Of a stretch of 12,781 nucleotides of DNA, positions 1-7,914 are shown in pieces. Both the position numbers and the translations under genes were made by a program. This DNA comes from JAUZPB01 sp037140715 (GTDB lineage: Bacteria > Bacteroidota > Ignavibacteria > Ignavibacteriales > SURF-24). Numbering within the stretch: position 1 is the stretch's first letter; each line of letters begins with the position of its first letter. The DNA lies in NCBI GenBank assembly GCA_037140715.1, contig JBAXDX010000085.1, positions 1 through 12,781 on the forward strand, read 5' to 3'. The notes under the pieces were generated by a model. It saw only the letters and a list, made by a program, of their open reading frames with translations, was not told where the DNA came from and did no database searches.

Positions 1-3000
1 AATCTGAATACCGACAAATCACATAATAATATAAATCTTCTCAAGGAAGCTGAAGAAGCGATGAAACATAAGGAATTTTGGTTCCCGTTGCTGGTTTCAA
101 AGGAAATCCTTGCAGATAAAAATCAGGCGGAGAATCATAAAGCGGCACAATTACTGGAACTGGAAGCGATGTACTCTCTTTATCAGTACCGCCCCGCGCT
201 TGAAAAAGCTGAGAAAATGAAGGATAAATTCACTAATGATTCTAAATTCACAAAGATATATAACGGACTGCTTAAATATAATCTTAAGCCCGCCACCCTG
301 CCGGAAACAGAACCGGAACACATTGCACCGGAATATATGACTGAAGAACAACCGGCAGTAAAAAAAGCAGCTGTAAAAGAAATGCCGGGCGGACTGAGCC
401 GGCAGAAAGAGCTTAACAAAAAGAATGTTATAAATATTAATAAACGAATAGACTTTAAGCCTATACCAAATCAGATAGTAAAATTTATTGATGTTAAAAT
501 GTTTGACTCCGGCCGCGATAACCGGTTCGATAAACGAGAATATTTTTTACAGTTTGACGCTCTGAAATCCGGCTTTATTGGCGCAGAAGCAATTTTCAAT
601 AATCCCCTTTTCCGCCAGCATAATTATAATATTACCGGTGAAGTTATCTGGTATATGGATGAAAAGAAAATCGGCAAAAATGACTTAATGATTTCAGTAG
701 ATAAAAACTGGGAAGTAGTCTCTTTTGTTCAAAGCTGGGGAACAAACCAGCCGGGTTACTGGAAACGCGGACAGGGGAAAGTTGAGATTTATTTTCATGG
801 ACAACAGGTATGCGAACGCTGGTTCCTTCTGGGCGCTTCTGAGATTATTCAGTCTGTCGAACCGAAGAATATCCCGGTTAAAGAAGAATCTGATGAAATT
901 CAGCCTTCAATCCGGACAATTAAGGCGAGCCGGATAAATTCAGACGGCGATACTCAAAAACAGGAACCGCTCGATGTTTTATTAAGCAGACTTGATACAT
1001 TTATCGGACTTAACAGCGTAAAGCAGTCCGTCCGTGATTTTATCAGCTATCTTGAATTTATTAAGCAACGAAAGAAATCGGGTTTTAAGACTGCCGGCAA
1101 TTTTAGTGTGCATTGTGTATTCCAAGGAAATCCGGGAACCGGTAAGACTACAATAGTCAGGCATCTGGGTAAAATTTTCAGGGCGATGGGAATACTTGAA
1201 AAAGGACACGTTGTCGAAGTGGACCGTGCTTCCCTTGTCGGACAGTACATTGGTGAAACAGCCGTTAAAACTGAAAAAGTAATCACTGAAGCTTATGGCG
1301 GACTCCTGTTCATTGATGAAGCATATACGTTAGTTAAAAAGTCAGGCGGGGGAACTGATTTCGGTCAGGAAGCAATCGATACGCTGCTTAAACGGATGGA
1401 AGACCATAAAGACGAGTTTATTGTAATCGTTGCAGGGTACCCTGATGAAATGCAGACTTTCCTTGAATCCAACCCTGGTATAAAATCGCGCTTTACACAG
1501 TTCTTTACATTTGAGGATTATTCGCCGGACGAAATGATTGAAATATTTAAGCTCTCGGCTACTAAAGAAGAGTATAAGATTGATAATTCAGCTCTTGAAC
1601 TTTTGAAAAAAGAATTTACCCAGCTGTACCGCAACCGCGATAAAACGTTTGGCAATGCGAGACTTGTGTCTAATTACTTTAACGAAGCAAAGATGAACCT
1701 TAGCCACCGGTTCATTCAGCTTGCTGAAGATAAGCAAACCAGAGAAGCTATGGTTACACTTACAGATGAGGATATAAGTCCGATGCTTAAAGCGGACGAA
1801 AAGAAAACAGTACCTATCCCGATAGATGAAGAGAATCTGGCAAAAGCACTTGCCAGGCTTAACAGTCTGACAGGAATTAAAACCGTAAAGAATGAAATTC
1901 AGGAAACAATAAAACTTGTCCGCTATTACAAAGAACAGGGCGAGGATGTAAATAATAAGTTTGCTTCACATATTGTATTCCTTGGAAATCCGGGTACGGG
2001 TAAAACAACTGTTGCACGAATATTCGGCGAAATATATTCCGCACTTGGAATTTTACCCAAAGGTAATTTAGTTGAAACTGACAGGAAAAACCTTGTGGCA
2101 GGTTATGTCGGGCAGACGGCAGTACAGACTAACGAAATAATAAATAAGGCAATCGGAGGCACGTTGTTTATTGACGAAGCCTATACTTTAAGCAAAAAAG
2201 GAGACAGTTCAGATTTTGGACAGGAAGCGATTGATGCACTTCTTAAAAGAATGGAAGATGACCGCGGTAAGTTTATTGTTATCGCAGCCGGATATACTGA
2301 TGAAATGAACACATTCCTTGAAAGCAACCCGGGAATGAAATCGCGATTTACCAAGACATTAACATTTGAAGATTACGCACCTGAAGATCTGATGGAAATA
2401 ATGCGCTCACTTCTTAATGCCACCAGCAAAGTGCCTGACAATGAAGCCTGTGAAGCTCTCAGAAAATATTTTAATGAGATTTACAGAACCAGAGATAAAA
2501 CATTCGGTAATGCACGCATTGTCAGAAACATCGTTGATGAGGTTAAAAAAAACCAACTCCTGAGGCTTGCCGATATTCAGGCAGATAAGAGAAACGAAGA
2601 CGAAGCAAAGACTATCATTCTTTCTGACGTTGAGAGCATAACAAATACACCTAAAGGGAAAAAGAGCGTAAGGATTGAGGGCAATGCGGAACTGCTTTAT
2701 AAGTACCTTCAGGAGATGAACGACCTGACCGGACTTGATTCGGTCAAGAAGTCAGTAGATAAACTGGTGAACAGTCTGAAGATTACCAGGCTGAGAGAAG
2801 AGCGCGGTCTGACTGTTATTGAAAAGAGTCTGAATGCCGTATTTATGGGAAATCCGGGCACAGGCAAAACAACCGTTGCCCGGTTATTAAGCAAAATATA
2901 TAAAGAAATGGGAGTGATTGAAAAGGGGCATCTTGTAGAAGTTGACCGCTCCTCTCTTGTCGCCGGATATCAGGGACAGACAGCAATAAAAACGGACGGG

Positions 3001-3501
3001 ATTATACAGCAGGCTCTTGGCGGAACCCTGTTTATTGATGAAGCTTATACGCTTTCACGAGGCGGAAATGATTTCGGACAGGAAGCCATTGATACATTAC
3101 TTAAAAAAATGGAAGACCACCGTGGAGAGTTCGTGGTGATTGTCGCAGGCTATCCTAATGAAATGAAAAATTTCCTTGATTCCAATCCCGGACTACAGTC
3201 GAGATTTTCGAACAGTTTCATATTTGATGATTATACACCGCGCCAGCTTCTTGACGTTGCAGCGCATGTATGCTATCAGAACGGCTACCATCTGGATGAA
3301 GGCGCTCTGCAGTATATGCTTGAGATATTTACCAGGCTCTATAATAACAGAGATAAAAATTTTGGCAATGCACGTACTGCCCGCCAGATTCTTTATGAAT
3401 CTATCAGCAATCAGGAGGAAAGAATCGCAGGTTTATATAACTGCAACGATGAAGACCTGGTTACTATTACAATCGATGACGTAGAAAAGATTACTGCATA
3501 A
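1..3501 (+). CDS. Triple CbbX/SpoVK-like AAA+ ATPase with TPR-like and beta-rich N-terminus (5'-partial)
   Basis: The first ATG is at 61, but the frame is open back to base 1 and the upstream codons (ending in LLKEAEEAMK) continue an amphipathic helix. No good Shine-Dalgarno precedes 61, so the gene probably starts outside the window. Residues below count from ATG 61. Residues 1-85 look like TPR-type helical pairs. About 132-262 is a Trp/Tyr-rich, beta-strand-rich region I cannot name. Three AAA+ modules of the CbbX/SpoVK family follow at about 304-575, 590-865 and 878-1146. Each keeps Walker A GNPGTGKTT (Lys362, Lys648, Lys936), Walker B LFIDEAYTL (Asp-Glu 419-420, 705-706, 993-994), a pore-loop Tyr in (G/Q)Y.G.TA, an SRF arginine (477, 762, 1048) and sensor-2 FGNAR (530-534, 815-819, 1101-1105). 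All three should therefore be able to bind and hydrolyse ATP. CbbX-family proteins remodel protein substrates as hexamers; the substrate here is unknown. The cytoplasmic location is inferred from the absence of membrane segments. Confidence 0.88.
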   Translation, partial: NLNTDKSHNNINLLKEAEEAMKHKEFWFPLLVSKEILADKNQAENHKAAQLLELEAMYSLYQYRPALEKAEKMKDKFTNDSKFTKIYNGLLKYNLKPATLPETEPEHIAPEYMTEEQPAVKKAAVKEMPGGLSRQKELNKKNVININKRIDFKPIPNQIVKFIDVKMFDSGRDNRFDKREYFLQFDALKSGFIGAEAIFNNPLFRQHNYNITGEVIWYMDEKKIGKNDLMISVDKNWEVVSFVQSWGTNQPGYWKRGQGKVEIYFHGQQVCERWFLLGASEIIQSVEPKNIPVKEESDEIQPSIRTIKASRINSDGDTQKQEPLDVLLSRLDTFIGLNSVKQSVRDFISYLEFIKQRKKSGFKTAGNFSVHCVFQGNPGTGKTTIVRHLGKIFRAMGILEKGHVVEVDRASLVGQYIGETAVKTEKVITEAYGGLLFIDEAYTLVKKSGGGTDFGQEAIDTLLKRMEDHKDEFIVIVAGYPDEMQTFLESNPGIKSRFTQFFTFEDYSPDEMIEIFKLSATKEEYKIDNSALELLKKEFTQLYRNRDKTFGNARLVSNYFNEAKMNLSHRFIQLAEDKQTREAMVTLTDEDISPMLKADEKKTVPIPIDEENLAKALARLNSLTGIKTVKNEIQETIKLVRYYKEQGEDVNNKFASHIVFLGNPGTGKTTVARIFGEIYSALGILPKGNLVETDRKNLVAGYVGQTAVQTNEIINKAIGGTLFIDEAYTLSKKGDSSDFGQEAIDALLKRMEDDRGKFIVIAAGYTDEMNTFLESNPGMKSRFTKTLTFEDYAPEDLMEIMRSLLNATSKVPDNEACEALRKYFNEIYRTRDKTFGNARIVRNIVDEVKKNQLLRLADIQADKRNEDEAKTIILSDVESITNTPKGKKSVRIEGNAELLYKYLQEMNDLTGLDSVKKSVDKLVNSLKITRLREERGLTVIEKSLNAVFMGNPGTGKTTVARLLSKIYKEMGVIEKGHLVEVDRSSLVAGYQGQTAIKTDGIIQQALGGTLFIDEAYTLSRGGNDFGQEAIDTLLKKMEDHRGEFVVIVAGYPNEMKNFLDSNPGLQSRFSNSFIFDDYTPRQLLDVAAHVCYQNGYHLDEGALQYMLEIFTRLYNNRDKNFGNARTARQILYESISNQEERIAGLYNCNDEDLVTITIDDVEKITA

Positions 3502-3528
3502 AGTAAGAATCTTAAATTCTTACTTTTT
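3501..3528. terminator. Convergent bidirectional terminator
   Basis: A perfect 10-bp inverted repeat, aagtaagaat and attcttactt, flanks a 5-nt loop (cttaa) and is followed by a T run on the plus strand; the minus strand has a matching A/T-rich flank. It begins at the last base of the AAA+ stop codon and overlaps the stop of the opposing VOC gene, so it probably ends transcription from both sides. The stem is AT-rich, so its strength is uncertain. Confidence 0.75.
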
Positions 3529-4029
3529 GAGCGTTTCAGCAAAAGTTAAAATATAGCCGTTATCATCTCTGACTGAAAATTCCTTTGTACCGTAAAAGGT
3601 CTGATGCAGTTCTTTTATGACATTAGCAGACAAAACCGCTTTGTCATAAACCATGAGAATATTAGTTACTTCAATATAGAGAGAGAAAGTTCCGCCAGCC
3701 TGTGAATTGTCTCTTATTCCAAAATCTTCTTCAAAGCTTTCTTTCTTTTGGAACATCAGTTCAGTTTTACCAGACACTACAATAGCAAAATTATACACAC
3801 CTGTATCAGGGACAGTAGCGACAATATCGAAATTAAACGCTTTTTTATAAAATTCAACCGTTTTATTTACATCCGAAACCATAAGGTTCGGGGTAAGCTT
3901 TCTGAAATTTGATTTATTTTCCATAATTCTGTTTCTCATGACACGTTTAATCGGCTGATTTGAATGACGTATGCACCCTTCAGCGCCGACAGCTGAAAGG
4001 ATTAATATAACAGTTAATAAGAATCTCAT
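3520..4029 (-). CDS. VOC (glyoxalase/bleomycin-resistance fold) family protein with hydrophobic N-terminal leader
   Basis: A 169-residue protein. Residues 43-166 match the vicinal oxygen chelate fold as two beta-alpha-beta-beta-beta units: TPNLMVSDVNKTVEFYKKAF opens the first, and FSVRDDNGYILTFAE closes the second. The closing Glu165 is at the usual position of the last metal ligand; I cannot identify a full ligand set, so enzyme activity is open. The start at 4029 has an AGGGA Shine-Dalgarno 7 nt upstream (4037-4041). It adds a leader of about 19 hydrophobic residues ending in Cys19, which resembles a signal or lipoprotein peptide but has a poor lipobox (AEGC). An alternative start at Met36 (base 3924) would give a typical cytosolic VOC protein but has a weaker ribosome site. 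It lies 15 nt after the small ORF, apparently in the pyrE operon. The substrate is unknown. Confidence 0.8.
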   Translation of the reverse strand: MRFLLTVILILSAVGAEGCIRHSNQPIKRVMRNRIMENKSNFRKLTPNLMVSDVNKTVEFYKKAFNFDIVATVPDTGVYNFAIVVSGKTELMFQKKESFEEDFGIRDNSQAGGTFSLYIEVTNILMVYDKAVLSANVIKELHQTFYGTKEFSVRDDNGYILTFAETLKK

Positions 4030-4044
4030 GTATCGGTCCCTGTT

Positions 4045-4176
4045 TTATTTCTTTGTATAATGTTTGTTTCCGCCAGCCTGAGCCGGGGCAGACAGTTCTG
4101 TGATTCCGTATAATTTTTCGATTATTCCGAAACCGTTCAAAAACTTTTTACAGGGGTTAATCTGATAAATTTTCAT
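4045..4176 (-). CDS. 43-residue small ORF of unknown function between pyrE and the VOC gene
   Basis: An unannotated-size ORF: ATG at 4176, TAA at 4045-4047, 43 residues. It begins MKIYQINPCKKFLNGFGIIE and ends PAQAGGNKHYTKK. It starts 22 nt after the pyrE stop, has a purine-rich GAAGGGG ribosome site 4 nt before the ATG (4181-4187), and ends 15 nt before the VOC start with its Shine-Dalgarno. The spacing and three consecutive ribosome sites on one strand suggest genuine translation within a pyrE-smORF-VOC operon. I see no signal peptide or membrane helix. It has one Cys (Cys9), a basic C-terminus and a Gly-Gly pair at 36-37. I do not recognise a family. Alternatives are a leader peptide for the VOC gene, a small regulatory peptide, or chance. 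Confidence 0.5.
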   Translation of the reverse strand: MKIYQINPCKKFLNGFGIIEKLYGITELSAPAQAGGNKHYTKK

Positions 4177-4180
4177 GTTA

Positions 4181-4187
4181 CCCCTTC
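4181..4187 (-). promoter_or_regulatory. Ribosome binding site of the 43-residue small ORF
   Basis: On the minus strand GAAGGGG lies 4 nt before the ATG at 4176. It is the main support, besides operon spacing, that the small ORF is translated. The spacing is slightly short. Confidence 0.45.
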
Positions 4188-4198
4188 GTCTTTTGTTA

Positions 4199-4777
4199 TT
4201 ATATTTTTCTTGAACCGGGTTTTATAACCTGCAGACCTTCCCTGCATAGCGGGCATTCATCAGGCTGATAAGATACAGCATCAAGTTTCAGCGCGCTGAC
4301 CTGCGGAACTCCGAACGATACTTTGCCATTAGAACGGTCAACTATCATTCCGACTCCGACTACTTCTCCTCCATATTGCTTTATAATTTCAATTACTTCA
4401 AATACCGAACCGCCGGTAGTTACCACATCTTCACATACCAGTACCTTTTCACCAGGTTTAATTGTAAAGCCTCGTCTTAAAGTAAGAGCCTTGTCTTCCC
4501 TTTCAGCAAAAATAGATCTTTTTCCTGACTGACGAGCCACTTCCTGCCCGACTACAATTCCTCCAATGGCGGGTGCAATAACTGTGTCAATGTCATAGCC
4601 GGAAAAGAATTCGGTAATTTTCGCACATATTTTCTCTGAATGATTCATATACTGAAGTGCCTTGGCACACTGGAAATACTGATTACTGTGTCTGCCGGAA
4701 GTCAGCAGGAAATGTCCCTGCAAGAGAGCTTCTGTCTGAAGAAATATTTCAAGCGTCTGTTTGTCATTGAGCGGCAT
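4199..4777 (-). CDS. pyrE: Orotate phosphoribosyltransferase
   Basis: This enzyme transfers the phosphoribosyl group of PRPP to orotate to make OMP, the fifth step of de novo UMP synthesis, in the cytoplasm. The 192-residue length is normal for the family. The PRPP-binding signature VLVCEDVVTTGGS is at residues 112-124, with the acidic pair Glu116-Asp117. The flexible catalytic loop AEREDKALTLRRGF is at 91-104, and HFLLTSGRHSNQYFQC near 22-37 is the usual orotate-side segment. The C-terminal C-P-L-C pair (175-178) occurs in a subset of PyrE proteins. A GGAG Shine-Dalgarno (4783-4786) sits 5 nt before the start. The gene is separated from clpC by a terminator, so it should have its own promoter. 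It appears to head an operon with the small ORF and the VOC gene. Confidence 0.96.
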   Translation of the reverse strand: MPLNDKQTLEIFLQTEALLQGHFLLTSGRHSNQYFQCAKALQYMNHSEKICAKITEFFSGYDIDTVIAPAIGGIVVGQEVARQSGKRSIFAEREDKALTLRRGFTIKPGEKVLVCEDVVTTGGSVFEVIEIIKQYGGEVVGVGMIVDRSNGKVSFGVPQVSALKLDAVSYQPDECPLCREGLQVIKPGSRKI

Positions 4778-4839
4778 TCTTACTCCATTTAATTAATAAA
4801 ATTTTTGATAACCAAAATAAGAATAGCACGGCAACCATG

Positions 4840-4847
4840 CAAATATA
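4840..4847 (-). promoter_or_regulatory. Candidate Bacteroidota-type -7 element upstream of pyrE
   Basis: On the minus strand TATATTTG matches the TAnnTTTG -7 consensus of Bacteroidota promoters, about 63 nt upstream of the pyrE ATG. A T-rich stretch (TGTTTTT) about 17 nt further upstream could act as the -33 element, although an exact TTTG is missing. The rest of the 4778-4990 spacer shows no gene. An 8-mer of this degeneracy can occur by chance in AT-rich DNA. Confidence 0.3.
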
Positions 4848-4993
4848 AAAAACGGGGCTACCTTAAAAACACAGCATGATTTTTTCTCATAATATTACCT
4901 GCTTCAGAAAAAATGAGTATAATGTAAGATTATGATTAAGAGGGCAGTTTGTCGTACCCCATTAGGAATATATATATTGTTATTCTATTTAAA

Positions 4994-5027
4994 ATAAAAA
5001 AAGCGGACCATGTTTAGTCCGCCTTTT
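4994..5027 (-). terminator. Rho-independent terminator of clpC
   Basis: On the minus strand AAGGCGGAC and GTCCGCTTT form a 9-bp GC-rich stem with one G-T wobble and an 8-nt loop, followed by a run of seven T residues. It begins 14 nt beyond the clpC stop. This is a standard intrinsic terminator and sets off clpC from pyrE. Confidence 0.9.
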
Positions 5028-5040
5028 AACACTAAGCTAA

Positions 5041-7548
5041 TTAAACTTCGGCAGGGTCTTTTGTTTCTTCAGCCTTGTGGTCTGCTTCGCCGGCTTCAGT
5101 TACATCTTCAATAAAGTAGAGTTCATCGGCACCTTCGGCATGTTTAACAAGGATTCTGTTCCCCTGTTTAAAAATACTTTTAAGGATTTCCTCCGCCAGC
5201 GGGTCTTCTACATATTTCTGAATAGCACGTCTTAGCGGACGGGCACCATACTTAGGATCATAACCCTTATTGGCAATAAAGTCCCTGGCGGACTGATTGA
5301 ATGAAATTTCCATCTTATTCTGCCGCATATTTTCAAACAGGTCCTTCATTTCAATATCAATGATATTCATAATATCTTCCTTCTCAAGATTTCTGAATAC
5401 AATAGCTTCATCAATCCTGTTAAGAAATTCAGGATTAAACAGACGTTTCAAAGCATCTTCAACCATACTCTTGAGGTGAGAGTACTTCCCTTCTTCAGCA
5501 TTGCCGGAGAAACCGATTCCGCCCGTGGATTTAATATCCCTTGTACCTACATTTGAAGTCATAATAATAATAGTATTCTTAAAATCGACCTTTCGTCCAA
5601 GGCTGTCTGTAAGTGTACCATCATCCAGTACCTGAAGCAGAATATTAAACACATCCGGATGCGCCTTTTCGATTTCATCAAGGAGAACCACGGAATAAGG
5701 TTTTCTTCTGACCTTCTCGGTCAGTTGCCCGCCTTCTTCATAGCCGACATATCCTGGAGGTGCTCCAACCAGGCGCGATACAGAGAATTTCTCCATATAC
5801 TCACTCATATCGATTCTTATAAGTGCATCTCCCGAATCAAAAAGATACTTAGCCAGCACCTTGGCAAGCTCAGTCTTCCCTACGCCTGTCGGTCCAAGGA
5901 ATATAAAACTGCCTATAGGCTTATGCGGATTCTTTAACCCGGCTCTCGTTCTCCTGATTGCACGCGTAAGTTTTGAAACCGCCTCATCCTGACCGACAAT
6001 CTGAGCCTTGAGAGATTCCTCCATGTGCATCAGCTTTTCACTTTCAGCCTGAACAACACGTGTAACCGGAATACCTGTCATCATTGAAACGACAGTAGCA
6101 ATATCTTCTTCAGACACACCATAAACCAGGGACTGGGTTTTCACTTCCCATTCGCGCTTTGCAATCTCAAGGTTGCCCTGCAAAATTCTCTCACGGTCTC
6201 TAAGGCGTGCAGCTTCTTCATAATCCTGACTTTTAACCACCTTACCTTTTTCCTGTCTGATTTTTTCGATTTCATCTTCAATAACCAGAATCTCTTCAGA
6301 CACCGAATAGTTACCCATGTGAACCCTTGATCCCGCCTCATCCAGCACATCAATTGCTTTATCAGGCAGATAGCGGTCTGTAATGTAGCGGTCGCTTAAC
6401 CTTACGGCTGAATCAATTGCCTTATCTGAATAGCACACATGATGATGCTCTTCATATTTAATCTTAATATTTGCTAAAATCTGTATAGTTTCATCTACAG
6501 TTGGCGACTCGACCATAACCTTTTGAAATCTGCGGTCTAAAGCACCGTCAGTTTCGATATACTTTCTATATTCATCAAGCGTTGTGGCACCGATGCACTG
6601 TATGTCACCGCGGGCAAGCGCCGGTTTGAACATATTGGAAGCATCAAGCGAACCCGAAGCTCCGCCCGCGCCTACAATTGTATGAAGTTCATCAATAAAC
6701 AGAATAACATCTACTGCCTTTTCAAGCTCGTTCATCAGAGCCTTCATTCTCTCCTCGAACTGTCCGCGATACTTTGTACCGGCTACAAGCCCTGCAATAT
6801 CGAGAGTTACCACTCTTCTGTCCTGAAGAATTCTCGGCACTTTTCTTTGAATTATCCGTAATGCCAGTCCTTCAGCAATAGCAGTCTTACCTACACCCGG
6901 TTCGCCGATAAGCACCGGGTTATTTTTCTTTCTGCGGCTTAATATCTGGGTTACACGTTCAATTTCCTTTTCACGCCCGATTACAGGGTCCAGCTTATCC
7001 TCAATAGCAAGCTTGGTCAGGTCGCGCCCGAAGTTATCCAGCACCGGTGTCTTGGTACGTTCAGTTTTCTTTTCCACGAGAGGAGTAGCTGAGACCGTGT
7101 CCTTCGGGCTTTTATTGCTTAAAATATTATTTAATTCCGATCTGGCATTCTCATAGTTTATACTAAACTGATGAAGTATATGCGTTGCAATATTATCCTC
7201 ATCCCTTAGTATTGACAAAAGCATATGTTCAGTCCCGATAACATCAGACTTATAAATTTTCGACTCTATCTGAGTTATTTTAAGTACTTTTTCAGCTTGT
7301 TTAGTCAGCGGGATATTGCCGATTGTAAGTGTGCCACCTGAAGTTCTGACAGCATCCTCAACAGCTTTTTTTAGTTTGACAAGGTCACAGTTGAGATTTC
7401 TTAAAATCCTGACAGCTATACCCTGTCCTTCACGGATGAGTCCAAGCAGCAGGTGTTCAGTACCAATATAGTCATGCCCCAGCCTCAGAGCTTCTTCACG
7501 ACTGAACCTGATAACTTCCTGTACTCTTTCTGAGAAATTTCCATCCAT
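5041..7548 (-). CDS. clpC: ClpC-type AAA+ unfoldase, ATPase subunit of the Clp protease
   Basis: A cytoplasmic hexameric unfoldase that feeds substrates into ClpP. At 835 residues it is of normal ClpC length. The Clp-N double repeat is at about 1-145 (FSERVQEVIRFSREEALRLG and a second repeat with IGTEHMLLSIL). NBD1 has Walker A GEPGVGKT (Lys221) and Walker B LFIDE (286-287). The middle domain contains a UVR motif near 437-455, which marks ClpC rather than ClpA or ClpB. NBD2 has Walker A GPTGVGKT (Lys558), Walker B LLDE (624-625) and the VGAPPGYVG pore segment (594-602). The IGF loop at 678-680 is the ClpP-docking motif. The C-terminus ends in an acidic tail. A GGGAG Shine-Dalgarno precedes the ATG by 6 nt. 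The ctsR, mcsA and mcsB genes that flank clpC in Firmicutes are absent here, so regulation by that system is unlikely. Confidence 0.97.
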   Translation of the reverse strand: MDGNFSERVQEVIRFSREEALRLGHDYIGTEHLLLGLIREGQGIAVRILRNLNCDLVKLKKAVEDAVRTSGGTLTIGNIPLTKQAEKVLKITQIESKIYKSDVIGTEHMLLSILRDEDNIATHILHQFSINYENARSELNNILSNKSPKDTVSATPLVEKKTERTKTPVLDNFGRDLTKLAIEDKLDPVIGREKEIERVTQILSRRKKNNPVLIGEPGVGKTAIAEGLALRIIQRKVPRILQDRRVVTLDIAGLVAGTKYRGQFEERMKALMNELEKAVDVILFIDELHTIVGAGGASGSLDASNMFKPALARGDIQCIGATTLDEYRKYIETDGALDRRFQKVMVESPTVDETIQILANIKIKYEEHHHVCYSDKAIDSAVRLSDRYITDRYLPDKAIDVLDEAGSRVHMGNYSVSEEILVIEDEIEKIRQEKGKVVKSQDYEEAARLRDRERILQGNLEIAKREWEVKTQSLVYGVSEEDIATVVSMMTGIPVTRVVQAESEKLMHMEESLKAQIVGQDEAVSKLTRAIRRTRAGLKNPHKPIGSFIFLGPTGVGKTELAKVLAKYLFDSGDALIRIDMSEYMEKFSVSRLVGAPPGYVGYEEGGQLTEKVRRKPYSVVLLDEIEKAHPDVFNILLQVLDDGTLTDSLGRKVDFKNTIIIMTSNVGTRDIKSTGGIGFSGNAEEGKYSHLKSMVEDALKRLFNPEFLNRIDEAIVFRNLEKEDIMNIIDIEMKDLFENMRQNKMEISFNQSARDFIANKGYDPKYGARPLRRAIQKYVEDPLAEEILKSIFKQGNRILVKHAEGADELYFIEDVTEAGEADHKAEETKDPAEV

Positions 7549-7914
7549 TTCATTCTCCCATTCTTTTAATTAATTATATTTAATAATCTAATAGTAATAT
7601 ATAAATTGATATCTCCTCAATCAAGCTGCTTTTGAAGCAAAATGATATTATTTTCAATAATTATACTAATAATAACCTGTTTTAGTTTCATTTAATTCCC
7701 ATCTGTCATAAATATATTACTTTTACAGAACAAATCAATACCGGAAGGAGGCATATTTATATTTTTAATAAATTATTCCTGTACTGGCAATTTTATCACG
7801 CGTTTTTGTATATTGCAGACAGATTATTTAATGCTTACAGTTATTCCATGACATAAGCAGAACGGTTTTCATTATTCATATATCATTCATAATAACTAAA
7901 TCACAGGAGAGTTT
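7549..7914. promoter_or_regulatory. Divergent clpC/floA intergenic region
   Basis: A 366-bp AT-rich spacer between two divergently transcribed genes; it must hold both promoters, but I cannot place either with confidence. I see no CtsR-type direct repeats and no long CIRCE-like inverted repeat. A short palindrome TGCTT-ttg-AAGCA lies at 7627-7639, about 80 nt upstream of clpC. No convincing gene is present: the open frame through 7683-7851 on the plus strand lacks any usable start codon. Confidence 0.5.
7905..7909 (+). promoter_or_regulatory. floA ribosome binding site
   Basis: AGGAG with a 5-nt spacer to the ATG at 7915; it fixes the floA start. Confidence 0.8.

Noticed and set aside
4826..4840. 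Short hairpin (GCATGG-ttg-CCGTGC on the minus strand) in the pyrE leader as a terminator or attenuator
   Set aside because: The stem is only 6 bp with a wobble, the following T tract is interrupted, and it overlaps the candidate promoter. No leader peptide of attenuator type was found.
7683..7851. Open plus-strand frame in the clpC/floA spacer, with a strong Shine-Dalgarno-like GGAAGGAGG at 7743-7751
   Set aside because: No ATG, GTG or TTG lies at a workable distance after the purine run, and the frame has only one ATG two codons before its stop. Probably chance.
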